Origin: Methylopila sp. Yamaguchi
GTDB taxonomy: Bacteria; Pseudomonadota; Alphaproteobacteria; Rhizobiales; Methylopilaceae
Direction of reading: 5' to 3'
DNA: 64,000 bases
Assembly: GCF_002897035.1 (NCBI RefSeq)
Contig: NZ_BAUX01000020.1
Location: 1-64,000, forward strand
Shown: piece by piece, positions 7,920 through 16,836 of the stretch
How positions within the stretch are numbered: the first letter of the stretch is position 1
Layout: each line of letters opens with the position of its first letter
Made by a program: the position numbers and the translations under genes
The notes under the pieces: model-generated
Told to the model about the DNA's origin: nothing
Database searches by the model: none
What the model saw: the letters and a program-made list of their open reading frames with translations, nothing else

Positions 7920-8924
7920 ATGTCGTTCTTCCGCACCCCTTCGCGCCGCTCGTTCCTCGCGGGTTCGACGCTCGCCGCCGGCGCACTGTCCGGCGCCTTC
8001 TCGCTCGGGGGCGCCGCCCCTGCGTCCGCGCGCAACACCGACAAGGTTCGGCTGACCTTCGGACCGTCCGGGGGCCTCACGCTGATCGCCAAGGAGCGCG
8101 GCGCGTTCGAGAAGGCGCTCAATGACCAGGGCCTCAAGGTCGAGTGGGTCGGTCCGTTCCCGAACCACGCGCCGACCCTGCAGGCGGTGACGGGCGGCAG
8201 CGCCGACTTCAGCTTCGGCGGCAGCACGACACCGGCCTTCGCAGCGATCAGCGCCGGCTCGCCGCTCGTCTTCACCCAGTTCCTCGTCTACCGCCCGCGC
8301 ACGACCTCGATCATCGCCCGGCAGGGCTCGGGGATCGAGAAGGTCCAGGACCTCGTCGGCAGGTCGGTGGCGGTGAATCGCTCCGGGCTGGGCGAGTTCC
8401 TGTTGGTCGCGGCGCTGGAAAAGTACGGCGTTGACCGCTCCAAGGTGAACTTCGTCTACCTCAACCCGCCGGACGCGGCGCCCGCGCTCGCCTCCGGCAA
8501 GGTCGACGCCTGGTCCATGTGGAGCCCCGGCGTCGACATCGCCCGCGCCGAGTACAAGGCGCACGACATCTTCGTCGAGGAGCGAGATCTCGACTTCCAG
8601 ATCGACTTCACGACCTGGCTGACCTCGCGCACCTTCGCGACCGAAAACGCCGACATCGTGCGGTTGGTGAACGCCGGCTTCGCCCGCGAGGCGGAGTGGG
8701 CGAGCGCAAACCCGCAGGAGGCCGAGAAGATCGCTCAAGGCACGCCGCCCCGCTACTCCGACGCCGTCCGCGACCTCTTCCTCGAGCGCAAGCGACGCTA
8801 CGAGATCTATCCCGTCACAGACGAGGCCTTCGTCGCCCAGTTGCAGAAGGCCGCGGACTGGCTGGTCGAGCGCAAGGTCCTGCCGGAGAAGGTGACGGTG
8901 ACGGACCTGCTCGCGAAGGTCTGA
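7920..8924 (+). CDS. Tat-exported ABC substrate-binding protein, SsuA-like
   Basis: A 334-residue periplasmic binding protein. The N-terminus has a twin-arginine signal (SRRSFL at residues 8-13, then a hydrophobic stretch ending near ASA). The mature part has the NMT1/SsuA-type fold with LTFGPSGGLTLIAKERG, GSADFSFGGSTTPAF and LVGRSVAVNRSGLGEFLL. It begins ten bases after the ATPase stop. It should capture an aliphatic sulfonate or similar compound and deliver it to the permease. No binding residue identifies the exact ligand. Confidence 0.88.
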   Translation: MSFFRTPSRRSFLAGSTLAAGALSGAFSLGGAAPASARNTDKVRLTFGPSGGLTLIAKERGAFEKALNDQGLKVEWVGPFPNHAPTLQAVTGGSADFSFGGSTTPAFAAISAGSPLVFTQFLVYRPRTTSIIARQGSGIEKVQDLVGRSVAVNRSGLGEFLLVAALEKYGVDRSKVNFVYLNPPDAAPALASGKVDAWSMWSPGVDIARAEYKAHDIFVEERDLDFQIDFTTWLTSRTFATENADIVRLVNAGFAREAEWASANPQEAEKIAQGTPPRYSDAVRDLFLERKRRYEIYPVTDEAFVAQLQKAADWLVERKVLPEKVTVTDLLAKV

Positions 8925-8938
8925 GGCGGACCTCGTCC

Positions 8939-8961
8939 CGGCCTCGGTTGATCCGAGGTCG
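8939..8961 (+). terminator. Hairpin after the sulfonate-type operon
   Basis: CCTCGG (8942-8947) and CCGAGG (8953-8958) form a short GC stem with a TTGAT loop 17 bases after the last stop codon. There is no U-tract, so it may be a weak or factor-assisted terminator. The rest of the gap to 9134 shows nothing else. Confidence 0.3.
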
Positions 8962-9134
8962 GCCGGCGCTGCCCGAGATTTCGGGTGCGCGCGCCGCCTA
9001 CACGTCACGGATCGACGGCCTCATAGGCGTGCGGAGGGCCTACCGGCCGGCGTGCGATGCGTCTTCGGAGGTTGTCAATCGCTCCGACCTGGGCGATTGC
9101 CTTGGGCTGCGATCAAAAGCCCGGGGAATGAACA

Positions 9135-10259
9135 ATGCCTCCGATCACCTATCTGACGACGATCGACTTCGAGATCGGCGCCGTCGCTCGGCTTGGCGAG
9201 GCGATCCAGGGCCTCAAGATTTCCCGCCCCTTGATCGTTTCGGACCGAGGCCTGAAGGCGGCGGGGATCGTCGACCGCATCGCGGCGCTCTGCCCGGCGG
9301 GATCGCCGGTGTTTCTCGACGTCCCGACCAACCCGACCGAATCCGCGGCGCTCGCCGCTCTCGAGGTCTACAAAGCGGAGGGCTGCGACGGCTTGGTGGC
9401 GGCCGGCGGCGGGTCGCCGATCGACCTCGCGAAGGCGGTCGCCCTGCTCGCGACCCACGACGGTCCGCTGGAGACCTACGCCGCAATCCTCGGCGGCATT
9501 CCGAAGATCGCCGCAGTCGCGCCGCTGATCGCAGTGCCGACCACGGCGGGCACCGGCTCGGAGGTCGGCCGCGCGGCCTTGATCAGTCTCGACGACGGCC
9601 GAAAGCTGGGCTTCATCAGCCCGCACCTCATCCCGAAGCTCGCGATCTGCGACCCCGAGCTGACGCTTGGCCTGCCGGCGTGGCTGACCGCCGCGACCGC
9701 GCTGGACGGGCTGTCGCACTGCATCGAGACCTTGCTCTCGCCCCGCTTCAATCCGCCGGCCGAGGCGATCGCGCTCGACGGCGCCGGGCGCATCTGGCGG
9801 CACATCGAGCGGGCCTGCGCCGACGGGAGCGACATCGAGGCGCGTTCCGAACTGATGATGGGCGCGCTCGAGGGCGGCCTGACCTTCCAGAAGGGCCTCG
9901 GCGCGGTCCACGCGCTCAGCCATGCGCTCGGCGGCCTGAAGACGACGTCGCTGCACCACGGCACCCTGAACGCGATCCTGATGCCGCCGGTGCTGCGGTT
10001 CAGCGCCGGCCATGTCGGCGACAAGATCGAGCGCCTCAAGGCGGCGATGGGCCTCCCGCCGGAGGCCGATCTTGCGGACGAGCTTGACGCCCTCAACCGG
10101 CGCCTCGGCGTGCCGGCGGGCCTGGGTACGCTCGGCGTCACCGCGGACGTGCTGCCTTGGGTGGTCGAGCGCGCGCTCGCCGACCACAGCCACGCGACCG
10201 CGCCGCGCCAGCCGACCGCCGAGGAGTACCGGGCGCTGCTGGACGACCGCATGGGGTGA
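9135..10259 (+). CDS. Iron-containing (group III) alcohol dehydrogenase
   Basis: A 374-residue Fe-ADH/dehydroquinate-synthase-fold oxidoreductase using NAD(P)H. AAGGGSPIDLAKAVAL is the nucleotide-binding segment and VPTTAGTGSEVGRAALI the family signature. Metal ligands are probably the Asp and His of LDGLSHCIE and the His residues of AVHALSHALGG and LHHGTLNAI. The substrate could be an alcohol or aldehyde, or maleylacetate as in related enzymes; the sequence alone does not decide. It stands alone between the sulfonate-type operon and the pirin gene. Confidence 0.87.
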   Translation: MPPITYLTTIDFEIGAVARLGEAIQGLKISRPLIVSDRGLKAAGIVDRIAALCPAGSPVFLDVPTNPTESAALAALEVYKAEGCDGLVAAGGGSPIDLAKAVALLATHDGPLETYAAILGGIPKIAAVAPLIAVPTTAGTGSEVGRAALISLDDGRKLGFISPHLIPKLAICDPELTLGLPAWLTAATALDGLSHCIETLLSPRFNPPAEAIALDGAGRIWRHIERACADGSDIEARSELMMGALEGGLTFQKGLGAVHALSHALGGLKTTSLHHGTLNAILMPPVLRFSAGHVGDKIERLKAAMGLPPEADLADELDALNRRLGVPAGLGTLGVTADVLPWVVERALADHSHATAPRQPTAEEYRALLDDRMG

Positions 10260-10368
10260 GGCCGCCAGTGCGCGGCCGTCACGCGATTGCCGAGGCGTCG
10301 AAACCGGGCTTCAATCGCGGCGCGGCGACGCGCTCCTCGGCGCGGATCTCGGCGGAGGAAGAGACGAC

Positions 10369-11331
10369 ATGACTTGGAGCCCCTGTCCCGATCCCATGAT
10401 CGGCGACCGCCCGTCGACCGACGCGATCGAGACCTTGATCGTGCCGCGAGCGGTCGATCTGGGCGAGATGGTGGTGCGCCGCGCGCTGCCCTCGACCAAG
10501 CGCCAGATGGTCGGACCCTTCATCTTCTTCGATCAGATGGGGCCGGCGGAGTTTCTGACCGACCAGGGCATCGACGTCCGGCCGCACCCGCACATCAACC
10601 TCGCGACCCTGACCTACCTGTTCGAAGGCGAGATTCTCCACCGCGACAGCCTCGGCACCGAGATCGCCATCCAGCCCGGCGCCGTGAATTGGATGCGGGC
10701 GGGCCGCGGCATCGTGCACTCCGAGCGCACCAGCGAAACCCGCAAGCGAACGGGCCAGAAACTCTTCGGCATCCAGTCCTGGATGGCGCTTCCCACCGCG
10801 ATCGAGGAGGCGGATCCCGCCTTCATGCACCACGGCGCGGCGGCCCTGCCGGTGATCGACGTGGAGGGCGTCCAGGCGCGGCTCATCGCGGGCGCCGCCT
10901 TCGGCGAGATCTCTCCGCTCGCCGTCGCGTCGCCGACGCTCTACGCCGACGTTCGCCTCGCGGCGGGGCGGCGCCTGCCGATCGACGCGACCTACGAGGA
11001 GCGCGCGCTCTACACCATCGCCGGCGAGATCGAGATCGCAGGCGACGCCTTCGCGCCGGGCCAGCTCCTCGTTCTGCGCCCCGGCGACCCAATTACGATC
11101 CACGCCCGCTCCGACGCGCGGTTCATGCTGTTCGGCGGCGAGCCGATGGAGGGCCCGCGCTACATCTGGTGGAACTTCGTTTCCTCGCGACTTGAGCGGA
11201 TCGAGCTCGCCAAAGAGGAGTGGGCGAAAGGCCGCTTCGACACGGTGCCGGGGGACGAGCACGAGTTCATCCCGCTGCCGCCGTCTTTGAACGCGCCGCA
11301 GCGCGCCACCGGCGGCGCGGAGCGCGTCTGA
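10369..11331 (+). CDS. Pirin family protein
   Basis: A 320-residue bicupin. The N-terminal cupin carries the metal-binding pattern RPHPHINLATLTYLFEGE, with the further His and Glu in GIVHSERTSE. The second half (DVRLAAGRRLPIDATYEERALYTIAG) is the degenerate second cupin. Bacterial pirins are Fe-binding, and some have quercetinase activity or bind pyruvate dehydrogenase. The start is the ATG at 10369 with GGAGGAAGAG just upstream. It follows the alcohol dehydrogenase by 109 bp; a functional link is not evident. Confidence 0.9.
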   Translation: MTWSPCPDPMIGDRPSTDAIETLIVPRAVDLGEMVVRRALPSTKRQMVGPFIFFDQMGPAEFLTDQGIDVRPHPHINLATLTYLFEGEILHRDSLGTEIAIQPGAVNWMRAGRGIVHSERTSETRKRTGQKLFGIQSWMALPTAIEEADPAFMHHGAAALPVIDVEGVQARLIAGAAFGEISPLAVASPTLYADVRLAAGRRLPIDATYEERALYTIAGEIEIAGDAFAPGQLLVLRPGDPITIHARSDARFMLFGGEPMEGPRYIWWNFVSSRLERIELAKEEWAKGRFDTVPGDEHEFIPLPPSLNAPQRATGGAERV

Positions 11332-11415
11332 CGGCGTTTTTTACGGGTTTCTCCCGGCTGACTCGTTCTTCCATCGGTGGCGCATGCCCGGCGCTGCGTT
11401 GACGGGAGACGAACG

Positions 11416-12405
11416 ATGGCGGAACAGGCGACGGGTCGCGGCGGCGATGCGACCGCGCGGAGGGGTGCCGGCGTCGGCCGCGTGCGGGCCGCGACGTGTT
11501 TCCTCGGGAGCTGGCGCATCCTTCCCCTGATCGCCGCGCTCGCCTGCGCCGTCGGCCCGGCCTCCGCCGTCGAGATCATGACCGCGTCTGGTCCGGTCGA
11601 CGTCGCGACGCCCCTGAAGCGCGTCGCGGTCTACGACCTGTCGGCGCTCGACACGCTGGACAGGCTCGGCGTCGTCCCCGCCGGGGTGCCGGAGAAGCTC
11701 TACGCGCCCGCGCTCGAGCCGATCGCCGCCAAGGCGGCGCATGTCGGCACCCTGTTCGAACCGGACCTCGAGGCGCTCAGCGCGTTGAAGCCAGACCTGG
11801 TCATCGTCGGCGGCCGCTCGTCCCCGCGGGCCGAGGCGACGCGCAAGGTGGCGCCCACCATCGACATGACCATGACCGGCGGCGATCTCGTAGGCGAAGC
11901 CAAAGCGCGGCTCGCGGCCTACGGGACGCTGTTCGGCCGCGAGACGGAGGCCGCGGCGGCGAAGGCGGAGCTGGAGGCCGCGGAGCAGGCCGCCCGCGCG
12001 GCGGCGCAAGGCAAGGGGACCGGTCTCATCCTGATGACGACCGGGCCAAAGATTTCGGTGTTCGGCCCGGGCACGCGTTTCGGCTGGGTTCACGAGGCGC
12101 TGGGCCTGCCGGCCGCCATCAAGCAGGTCAAGGCCGGCTTCCATGGCGAGGCCGCGTCGTTCGAGCTGATCGCACAGGCGAACCCGGACTGGCTCATCGT
12201 CGTGGATCGTGCCGTCGCGATCGGCGCGCCCGGCGCGACCGCGCGGGCGACGCTGGACAATGAGCTCGTCGCGGGCACGACCGCCTGGAAGAAGGGGCAG
12301 GTGATCTACCTCCCGCCAGCCGATTTCTACGTCGCCGGCGGCGGGGTGCAGGCGTTGACCCGGACGTTCAAGGCCATGACCGCCGCATTCGACGCGGCGA
12401 AATGA
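11416..12405 (+). CDS. Iron-siderophore-type ABC substrate-binding protein (FatB/CeuE-like)
   Basis: A 329-residue class III periplasmic binding protein. It has a long positively charged N-terminus, a hydrophobic segment (about residues 35-50) and a likely cleavage after ASA near residue 51. MTASGPVDVATPLKRVAVYDLSALDTLDRLG and FEPDLEALSALKPDLVIVGG are typical of siderophore-binding lobes. It starts at the ATG at 11416 with a GGGAG site. Overlap with the permease gene by four bases fixes it as the first gene of a complete importer. A Fur box was not recognised in the 84-bp gap upstream. The ligand is probably a catecholate or another Fe complex. Confidence 0.85.
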   Translation: MAEQATGRGGDATARRGAGVGRVRAATCFLGSWRILPLIAALACAVGPASAVEIMTASGPVDVATPLKRVAVYDLSALDTLDRLGVVPAGVPEKLYAPALEPIAAKAAHVGTLFEPDLEALSALKPDLVIVGGRSSPRAEATRKVAPTIDMTMTGGDLVGEAKARLAAYGTLFGRETEAAAAKAELEAAEQAARAAAQGKGTGLILMTTGPKISVFGPGTRFGWVHEALGLPAAIKQVKAGFHGEAASFELIAQANPDWLIVVDRAVAIGAPGATARATLDNELVAGTTAWKKGQVIYLPPADFYVAGGGVQALTRTFKAMTAAFDAAK

Positions 12406-13376
12406 GGGCTGTCCGCCGCGCGTCGCCGGCGGGCCTCGCGGGCGTCGCGCTGCTGCTGGCGCTCGCCTCCGCCAGCCTGTTCGTCGGCGCGGGGCATCTC
12501 AGCCTCGCGCGCCTCACGCAGGATCCTGCGGCCTGGACGCTGTTCGCCGCGAGCCGGCTGCCCCGGACTCTGGCCGCGATCCTCGCCGGCGCGGGCCTCG
12601 CCGTCGCGGGTCTCGTGATGCAGACGCTCGCCCGCAACCGCTTCGTCGAGCCGATGACCGCCGGCGGCGGACAGAGCGCGGCGCTCGGCGTTCTCGCGGT
12701 CACGCTGCTCTGGCCGGCCGCCTCGCTGCCCGTGAAGATGGCGGCGGCGAGCGCGGCGGCGCTGGCGGCGTCCTCGCTGTTCGTCGCGGTCGCCCAGAGG
12801 CTGCCGCCCACCCAGCCGCTGCTCGTGCCTCTTTTCGGGCTCGCTTACGGCGCCGTGCTCGGCTCCGCACTGACCTTCCTGGCCTGGCGCACCGACCTCC
12901 TGCAGTATGTTGAGATCTGGATCAACGGCGACTTCTCCGGGGTGCTGCGGGGGCGGTACGAGTTGCTGTGGCTCGCCGCCGCGGCGACGGCCCTCGCCTG
13001 GTGGGCGGCGGACCGGCTGACCGTGTTGTCGCTCGGGCGGGACGCGAGCGTCGGCCTCGGGCTCGACTACGCGGCGATGATGCGGCTCGGCCTCGTTATC
13101 GTCTCGGTGGTCTCCGCTATCACCGTCACCACGGTCGGCATGATCCCGTTCGTCGGCCTCGTCGCGCCGAACCTGGTCACGCGCCTCGTCGGCGATCACC
13201 TTCGGCGCGCGACGCCGTGGGCGGCGCTCGCGGGCGCAAGCCTCACGCTCGGCTGCGACGTGCTGGGACGGCTGCTGCGCCACCCCTACGAAGCGCCGGT
13301 CGGCACGGTCCTCGGCGTCGTGGGAGCGGCGGCATTCCTTTGGCTGCTCTTCGGTCCGCGGCCAGCCCGTGCTTAA
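12402..13376 (+). CDS. FecCD-family ABC permease 1
   Basis: A 324-residue BtuC/FecCD-type inner-membrane permease. RLPRTLAAILAGAGLAVAGLVMQ is the first conserved family motif, and VGMIPFVGLVAPNLVTRLVG is the ATPase-contacting region. It overlaps the binding protein gene upstream and the second permease gene downstream by 4 and 8 bases. It forms a heterodimeric channel with the next gene product. Confidence 0.92.
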   Translation: MRAVRRASPAGLAGVALLLALASASLFVGAGHLSLARLTQDPAAWTLFAASRLPRTLAAILAGAGLAVAGLVMQTLARNRFVEPMTAGGGQSAALGVLAVTLLWPAASLPVKMAAASAAALAASSLFVAVAQRLPPTQPLLVPLFGLAYGAVLGSALTFLAWRTDLLQYVEIWINGDFSGVLRGRYELLWLAAAATALAWWAADRLTVLSLGRDASVGLGLDYAAMMRLGLVIVSVVSAITVTTVGMIPFVGLVAPNLVTRLVGDHLRRATPWAALAGASLTLGCDVLGRLLRHPYEAPVGTVLGVVGAAAFLWLLFGPRPARA

Positions 13377-14319
13377 GCGCGAACGCGTCGTGCTCGCCAG
13401 CCTCGCCGGGCTCGCGCTGGTCGCGACGGCGGCGTTCCTCGGCCTCAACCTGCGCGGCGACCTCGCCTTCGCGCTTGAGCTTCGGGGCGTGCGGCTGCTG
13501 GCGCTGGTCCTCGTGGCCGTCGCCGTCGCCGCCTCGACCGTGACGTTCCAGACGGTGACGGCGAACCGCATCCTGACGCCCGCGATCATGGGGCTCGACG
13601 CGCTCTACGCCTTCGGCCAGACCGCGCTGGTGTTCGGGCTCGGCGCCTACGGCTTCGCGTCGCTCGACCCGCGCCTCAAGTTCGCGGGGGAATCGACCCT
13701 GATGCTCGTCATGGCGCTCGCGCTGTTCCTGCCGCTGCTCCGCGCCCGCATGGACGTCACGCTGATGCTGCTCAGCGGCGTCGTGCTCGGCGTGCTGTTC
13801 CGCAGTCTCTCGGCGCTGCTGATCCGCCTTGTCGATCCAACGGCCTTCGCCGCCATCCAGGGCGCGAGCTTCGCGAGCTTCAACGCGGTTCGCAGCGACC
13901 TGCTCGCGATCGCCGGCGTCGTCACAATCCTCGCCGTCGCCGCGATCTGGCGGGCGCGCCACGCGCTCGACGTCCTGGCGCTGGGGGCGGACCCCGCCAC
14001 AGGGCTCGGCCTCGACTGGCGGCGCTCGGCGGTCGGGCTGCTCGCGCTGACCGCCCTTCTCGTCGCCGTCTCCACCGCGCTGGTGGGTCCGGTCGTGTTC
14101 CTCGGCCTGTTCGTGGTGGCGGTGGCCGAGCGCCTGGTCGACACGCGTCGCCACGCCGTGCTCCTGCCTGCGGCGGCGCTGGTGGGCGTCGTCATTCTCG
14201 TCGGAGGACAGGCTCTGCTGCAACACGGCCTCGGCGGGGAGGGCGCGCTGGGCATCGTGGTCGAATTCCTCGGCGGCGTCGTCTTCCTCGCCCTGCTGAT
14301 CTCGGAGGCTCGGCGATGA
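13369..14319 (+). CDS. FecCD-family ABC permease 2
   Basis: A 316-residue FecCD permease starting at a GTG inside the end of the previous gene. FQTVTANRILTPAIMGLDAL replaces the usual first-permease pattern, as in FatC/CeuC-type second permeases. ALVGPVVFLGLFVVAVAERLV is the coupling region. It partners permease 1 in the siderophore-type importer and overlaps the ATPase gene by four bases. Confidence 0.92.
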   Translation: MLKRERVVLASLAGLALVATAAFLGLNLRGDLAFALELRGVRLLALVLVAVAVAASTVTFQTVTANRILTPAIMGLDALYAFGQTALVFGLGAYGFASLDPRLKFAGESTLMLVMALALFLPLLRARMDVTLMLLSGVVLGVLFRSLSALLIRLVDPTAFAAIQGASFASFNAVRSDLLAIAGVVTILAVAAIWRARHALDVLALGADPATGLGLDWRRSAVGLLALTALLVAVSTALVGPVVFLGLFVVAVAERLVDTRRHAVLLPAAALVGVVILVGGQALLQHGLGGEGALGIVVEFLGGVVFLALLISEARR

Positions 14320-15071
14320 TCCGGATCGAGAACGTCTCGCTGACGCGCGGCGGCGCGCGCATCCTGGACGACGTCAGCCTGACCCTGCCGAAGGGCGGCC
14401 TGACGGCGCTGATCGGCCCGAACGGCGCGGGCAAGTCGTCGCTGCTCTCGCTGATCGCCCGGCTGCAGCCGCTCCAAACCGGGCGCATCTCGGTCGACGG
14501 CCTACCCGTGGACGGGACCCCGGGGCGGGCGCTCGCGAAGACGCTCGCCGTCCTGCGCCAGGATCCTGGCGTCGCGAGCCGGTTGCGCGTCCGCGAACTG
14601 GTGGGCTTCGGCCGCTTCCCGCACAGCCGCGGGCGGCTGACGCCTGAGGACGAGGCGGTGGTGGCGGCCACGCTCGACCAGTTCGACCTGACGCCGCTCG
14701 AGGAGCGCTTCGTCGAGACGCTGTCCGGCGGCCAGCGCCAGCGGGCGCTGATCGCCATGACGGTGGCCCAGGCGACCGATTACCTGCTGCTGGACGAGCC
14801 TCTCAACAATCTCGACATGCGCTACGCCCGCGACCTGATGCGACGCCTGCGCGCCTTGGCCGACGCCGGCCGCACGATCGTCGCGGTGCTCCATGACGTG
14901 AACCAGGCCGCGGCCTACGCCGACCGCATCGTCGCCCTGCGGGACGGGCGGCAGGTGGCGATGGGAGCGCCCGCGGAGATCATGACGCCGGAAATCCTGG
15001 ACGCCGTCTTCGGCTACCGCATGCGCGTCGTGGACCTCGAGGGGCGGCCGATGGCGCTGCACCATCTGTGA
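14316..15071 (+). CDS. Iron-siderophore-type ABC ATP-binding protein
   Basis: A 251-residue FepC/CeuD-type ATPase with Walker A GPNGAGKSS, signature LSGGQRQRALIAM, Walker B YLLLDEPLNNLDM and H-loop VLHDVNQAAAYA. It is the last gene of the four-gene importer and is convergent with rfbA 16 bp further on. The C-terminal PEILDAVFGYRMRVVDLEGRPMALHHL matches siderophore ATPases. Confidence 0.92.
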   Translation: MIRIENVSLTRGGARILDDVSLTLPKGGLTALIGPNGAGKSSLLSLIARLQPLQTGRISVDGLPVDGTPGRALAKTLAVLRQDPGVASRLRVRELVGFGRFPHSRGRLTPEDEAVVAATLDQFDLTPLEERFVETLSGGQRQRALIAMTVAQATDYLLLDEPLNNLDMRYARDLMRRLRALADAGRTIVAVLHDVNQAAAYADRIVALRDGRQVAMGAPAEIMTPEILDAVFGYRMRVVDLEGRPMALHHL

Positions 15072-15087
15072 CGCCGAAAACGATCTT

Positions 15088-15972
15088 CTAGAAGCCTTCT
15101 TCCATGCAGAGCTGCCTGAGATAACGGCCGTAGTCCGATTTCGACAGGCCAGCGGCGATCGAGGACAGGGCCTCGCCCGTGATCCAGCCCTTGCGGAACG
15201 CGATCTCCTCTGGGCAGCCGGTCTGCACGCCCTGCCTCTGCTGGAGCGTGCGCACGAAGTTGCCGGCGTCGAGCAGGCTTTCGTGCGTGCCGGTGTCGAG
15301 CCAGGCGAACCCCCGGCCGAGCTTCTCCACGCTCAGCGAGCCCTCCCGCAGATAGAGCTCGAGCAGCGCCGTGATCTCCAGTTCGCCCCGGGCGGAGGGC
15401 TTGATGTCCTTCGCCTTCCGCGACGCCGTTCCGTCGAGGAAATAGAGGCCCGTAACCGCGTAGCTCGACGGCGGCGCCGCCGGCTTCTCGATGATGGCCG
15501 TCGCCGTCCCCGCGGCGTCGAACGCCACGACCCCGTAGCGCTGAGGCTCGGTGACGCGATAGGCGAAGACGGTTCCGCCTTGCTGGCCGGCGCTTGCGGC
15601 CTGAAGGATCTCGGGCAGGCCGTGCCCGAAGAAGATGTTGTCGCCGAGGATCATGCAGGAGGGCGAACCCGCGAGAAAATCCTCGCAGATCAGATAGGCC
15701 TGGGCGAGCCCGTCCGGACTTTCCTGCGTAAAGAACGACAGCTCGACGCCCCACTGCCGGCCGTCCCCGAGCGCCCTTCGGAACTGGTCGGCGTCGCCGG
15801 GCGTGGTGATGATCGCGATGTCCCGGATGCCCGCCAGCATCAGCACCGACAGCGGATAGTAGATCATCGGCTTGTCGAACACCGGCATCAGCTGCTTCGA
15901 GACGCCGTGGGTGATCGGATAGAGGCGCGTGCCCGATCCGCCCGCGAGGATGATGCCTTTTCTCGTGCTCAC
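15088..15972 (-). CDS. rfbA: Glucose-1-phosphate thymidylyltransferase
   Basis: A 294-residue nucleotidyltransferase making dTDP-glucose from dTTP and glucose-1-phosphate, the first step of dTDP-L-rhamnose synthesis. GGSGTRLYPITHGVSKQLMP is the signature nucleotide-binding loop. CMILGDNIFFGHGL and FAWLDTGTHESLLDA are family hallmarks, and the length is the usual one. It is the last gene of the rfbC-B-D-A operon and overlaps rfbD by four bases. Confidence 0.96.
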   Translation of the reverse strand: MSTRKGIILAGGSGTRLYPITHGVSKQLMPVFDKPMIYYPLSVLMLAGIRDIAIITTPGDADQFRRALGDGRQWGVELSFFTQESPDGLAQAYLICEDFLAGSPSCMILGDNIFFGHGLPEILQAASAGQQGGTVFAYRVTEPQRYGVVAFDAAGTATAIIEKPAAPPSSYAVTGLYFLDGTASRKAKDIKPSARGELEITALLELYLREGSLSVEKLGRGFAWLDTGTHESLLDAGNFVRTLQQRQGVQTGCPEEIAFRKGWITGEALSSIAAGLSKSDYGRYLRQLCMEEGF

Positions 15973-16826
15973 GCGTGGTCCGTTCGAAGCTGGGCGATGA
16001 TCGGGCCAAGCGCAGATCGCCAGTCAGGTCTGCGAACGCCCAAATGCCGCCTTATCCGATCGCAGTCGAGGCGGGAGTTGGACGGGCGCCGCGCCGGCCG
16101 CGGACAGTCGGACGAGGGAACGCCCACCACGTCGCATTCCATCGCAGCCGTCTCGAAGATCGCCGAGGCGAAGCTCGCCCAGCTGACGTCGGGCGCCCCC
16201 GCGAGATGATAGAGGCCACGATGTGCTTCGGATTCTCGCAGCGCCGCCGCCAGGTCGAGGCAGGCCCGTGCGACGGCCGCGGCAGGCGTCGGGCCGCCGA
16301 TCTGATCGTCCACCACCCGCAGGGACGACCGGCCCTCGCCGGCCCGGAGCATGGTACGGACGAAGTTGGCCCCGAAGCGCGAGAAGACCCAGGAGGTGCG
16401 CAGGATCGCGCAACGCCCGCCGTTCCGCAGGACCTGCTCCTCGCCGAGCCGTTTGCTGCGTCCGTAGGCGTTGATCGGCGCGGTCGCATCGTCCTCGCGC
16501 CAGGGCGCTTCGCCGGCGCCGCTGAAGACATAGTCGGTGGAGATGTGGACGAAGGGTGCGCCAAGCTCCGCGCAGGCCTGCGCCATCTGGCCGGGCGCCT
16601 CGCCGTTGACGATGAGCGCGGCGGCCTCCTGCTCCTCGGCGAGATCGACGGCTGTCCAGGCGGCGGCGTTGATGACCGCGTCGGGCCGGGCGGCCCGGAT
16701 CAGCCGGGCGCAGGCGCGGGGATCGGTGAGGTCGGCCTCGTTCCGGCCGACGAAGCGGGCCGCCGGCGCGGCCAACGCCAGCTCGCGTGCGACCTGTCCC
16801 GTGGAGCCGAAGACGAGGAGCGTCAT
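15969..16826 (-). CDS. rfbD: dTDP-4-dehydrorhamnose reductase
   Basis: A 285-residue short-chain-type reductase for the last step of dTDP-L-rhamnose synthesis. FGSTGQVARELAL is the Rossmann loop, STDYVFSG the conserved substrate segment, and YGRSKRLGEE carries the Tyr-x3-Lys catalytic pair. It lies 10 bp after rfbB and overlaps rfbA. Confidence 0.95.
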   Translation of the reverse strand: MTLLVFGSTGQVARELALAAPAARFVGRNEADLTDPRACARLIRAARPDAVINAAAWTAVDLAEEQEAAALIVNGEAPGQMAQACAELGAPFVHISTDYVFSGAGEAPWREDDATAPINAYGRSKRLGEEQVLRNGGRCAILRTSWVFSRFGANFVRTMLRAGEGRSSLRVVDDQIGGPTPAAAVARACLDLAAALRESEAHRGLYHLAGAPDVSWASFASAIFETAAMECDVVGVPSSDCPRPARRPSNSRLDCDRIRRHLGVRRPDWRSALGPIIAQLRTDHA

Positions 16827-16836
16827 CGCGGCCTCA

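Noticed and set aside
15072-15092. TTCTAGAAG palindrome at the rfbA stop
   Set aside because: It contains CTAG but lies at a convergent gene end and lacks the CATCTAGATG pattern, so it is not counted with that box.
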